Source of the DNA: Sphingomonadaceae bacterium | GTDB lineage: Bacteria > Pseudomonadota > Alphaproteobacteria > Sphingomonadales > Sphingomonadaceae | Reading direction: 5' to 3' | DNA length: 6,460 nt | NCBI GenBank assembly: GCA_014380205.1 | Contig: JACMKH010000009.1 | Location: forward strand, 1-6,460 | Shown here: in pieces, positions 5,204 to 6,460 of the stretch | Numbering within the stretch: position 1 is the stretch's first letter | Layout: every line of letters begins with the position of its first letter | Translations under genes and position numbers: made by a program | The notes under the pieces: model-generated | What the model was told of the DNA's origin: nothing | The model's database searches: none | What the model saw: the letters and a program-made list of their open reading frames with translations, nothing else

Positions 5204-6364
5204 TCAAGCGGCTGGCGCGCCCTCGGGCAGTATCTCGCTTCTCCGGCTGCCGGTCAGCCAGCGCATCGCCATCTCGACCGGCCCGCGCGCGAAGCGGCGG
5301 CGCCAGAGCGTCGCGAGCAGCACGGCGGCGGCGTAGAACAGCGCGCTGTAGGCGAGCACGAAGCCGAGCCCGCGCGCGCCACCGAGGCCGAGCCAGGCGA
5401 GCGCCCAGACACCGAGCGTGCCGTGGACGATGTAGATGGTGAGCGCCAGCTGTCCGGCGTGGACCAGGGGCGCGAGCCAGGCGCGGCCTGCGAAGCGCTC
5501 GCCGATCGCAAGGCACAGCGCGATCGCGGCGAGCGCCCAACCAAGCCCGGCGGCGACAAACAACGGCATCGGCGGATAGGGCTCGGTCGAGAAACCCTCG
5601 GCGGCGGCCTCGACCGTCGCGGCGGGGGCGATATCGAAGCCGGCCTTGAGCCAGCCGAGGTCGAGCAGCCCCGCGGCGATCGCTTCGGCGGTTAGCGCGA
5701 GCGCGACGCCGCCGATCAGCAGCCGGCGCCTGAGCGCGCGGTCGGCAAGATCGAGCCGGCCGACGATCGTTCCCGCGAGCAGGAAGGCGAGCCATGGCGC
5801 GACCGGGTGATAGCCCTGGAAGAACAAGTCGATCGCGATGTCACGCGCGGTGAAGGCGCTGGTCGTGTCCCAGAAGGGGATGCCGAGCCGGCTCGGGACG
5901 ACAAAATAGAGCACCGGGAACAGCGCGGTCAGCGCGATGCCCAGTGCGGCGAGGAAGCCGCTCGATGCGGTGAGCAGCAACGCGGCGGCGAGCAGGTAGA
6001 CGCCGTAGAAATGGAGGATGTCGAACTCCCAGATTTGGCGGAAGCCGAGCCCGATCGCGAACAGGAACAGCGCGCGCTTGAAGAGGGTCAGCCGGTCCGC
6101 GCGGATCGCGGCGCGATCGCCCGAGGCGCGCGACCGCGCCGAGAGCAGCGCGATGCCCACACCGGCAAGGAACACGAACAGCGCGGCGGCGCGGCCGTTG
6201 ACCTGCTCGGCGATCAGATGCAGCCAGCGCGGCGTCTCGCCGCTCGCGAGCACCGCGCGGAAATTGACCGTGATCATGCCGAAGATCGCGATCGCGCGCG
6301 CGAGATCGAAGCCATCGATGCGGCCGTTGGCGACCGCACTCGGCGAATGGGCCCCGTCGCTCAT
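5204..6364 (-). CDS. DUF418 domain-containing integral membrane protein (YeiB-like)
   Basis: A 386-residue polytopic inner-membrane protein with about 9-10 hydrophobic segments. The N-terminal 'RIDGFDLARAIAIFGMITVN' (15-34) is the typical opening of DUF418 and related acyltransferase-like membrane families, with Asp20 and Asn34 conserved. 'FDILHFYGVYLLAAALLL' (114-131) matches the 'DIL..yGv..Ll' helix. The C-terminal DUF418 region includes 'VHAGQLALTIYIVHG' (301-315) and the terminal 'RRRFARGPVEMAMRWLTG' (355-372), corresponding to the family's 'GPlE...RwLT' signature. Function is not established; transport or acyl transfer at the membrane has been suggested for relatives. The ATG at 6364 overlaps the stop of the upstream gene (ATGA) and has a weak AGGG before it, so translation is probably coupled. 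The last 15 residues beyond the signature are polar and of no known role. Confidence 0.9.
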   Translation of the reverse strand: MSDGAHSPSAVANGRIDGFDLARAIAIFGMITVNFRAVLASGETPRWLHLIAEQVNGRAAALFVFLAGVGIALLSARSRASGDRAAIRADRLTLFKRALFLFAIGLGFRQIWEFDILHFYGVYLLAAALLLTASSGFLAALGIALTALFPVLYFVVPSRLGIPFWDTTSAFTARDIAIDLFFQGYHPVAPWLAFLLAGTIVGRLDLADRALRRRLLIGGVALALTAEAIAAGLLDLGWLKAGFDIAPAATVEAAAEGFSTEPYPPMPLFVAAGLGWALAAIALCLAIGERFAGRAWLAPLVHAGQLALTIYIVHGTLGVWALAWLGLGGARGLGFVLAYSALFYAAAVLLATLWRRRFARGPVEMAMRWLTGSRRSEILPEGAPAA

Positions 6365-6460
6365 CGTTTGCCCTGCGCTTCGCGCCGCCCGCGCCCGATC
6401 GGATCGGCGCTCCAGCCCATGTCGCGGTCGGAGACGCGCAGCGCGCCGCCGCGCCCTTCG
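6361..6460 (-). CDS. 3' end of an unidentified gene upstream of the DUF418 gene
   Basis: On the minus strand a frame open to the window edge encodes 32 residues ending 'DRDMGWSADPIGRGRREAQ' plus GKR, then TGA at 6363-6361, which forms an ATGA overlap with the DUF418 start. Third codon positions are strongly G/C, as in neighbouring genes, and the overlap is typical of an operon. The fragment is Arg- and Gly-rich and too short to identify; the frame of DUF418 itself is also open through this stretch, so the reading is likely rather than certain. Confidence 0.5.
   Translation of the reverse strand, partial: EGRGGALRVSDRDMGWSADPIGRGRREAQGKR

Noticed and set aside
4986..5795. Minus-strand open frame (269 codons) overlapping the DUF418 and UPF0314 genes
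   Set aside because: It is an out-of-frame Arg/Ala-rich translation of the DUF418 gene that runs on into the antisense of the UPF0314 gene.

Overview
The window is GC-rich (roughly two thirds G+C) chromosomal DNA with tightly packed genes, short gaps and ATGA start/stop overlaps. Composition, a LigF-like glutathione transferase, a UPF0314/DUF2585 membrane protein and the alphaproteobacterial style of its guanylate kinase all suggest an alphaproteobacterium, most likely a sphingomonad. This placement is inference from family recall; no search was run.

Layout, left to right. Positions 1-285 (+) hold the 3' end of an isocitrate lyase/PEP mutase family gene. It is followed at 323-1090 (+) by a glutathione S-transferase family gene that closely recalls the lignin beta-etherase LigF. 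Meeting it tail to tail, with stop codons overlapping, is a minus-strand short-chain dehydrogenase (1087-1947). Behind that, on the same strand, come an unrecognised four-helix membrane protein (1955-2536) and guanylate kinase gmk (2675-3307). A pair of inverted REP-type palindromes (2552-2664) separates gmk from the membrane protein gene. The minus-strand genes probably read in the order gmk, repeat, membrane protein, SDR, but the repeat-filled gap leaves co-transcription with gmk open.

Divergent from gmk is an unrecognised plus-strand gene (3456-4040) of visibly lower GC. It carries a HDxxH...ExxA arrangement reminiscent of zinc metallopeptidases. It is preceded by a perfect 12-bp inverted repeat whose 3' arm covers the Shine-Dalgarno sequence and the first base of the start codon. 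This unit is the most unusual part of the window. It is followed by a DUF1697 gene (4103-4651) and a translationally coupled UPF0314/DUF2585 gene (4648-5202). The window closes with a minus-strand DUF418-type membrane protein (5204-6364), which meets the previous gene tail to tail with one spare base, and the last codons of an unidentified upstream gene (6361-6460).

Functionally, most of the window is ordinary core and accessory metabolism. The two points of interest are a possible aromatic-ether or glutathione-linked pair (LigF-like GST and LigD-like SDR) and the low-GC orphan gene with its structured leader. No tRNA, rRNA, CRISPR, insertion sequence or phage gene was seen.
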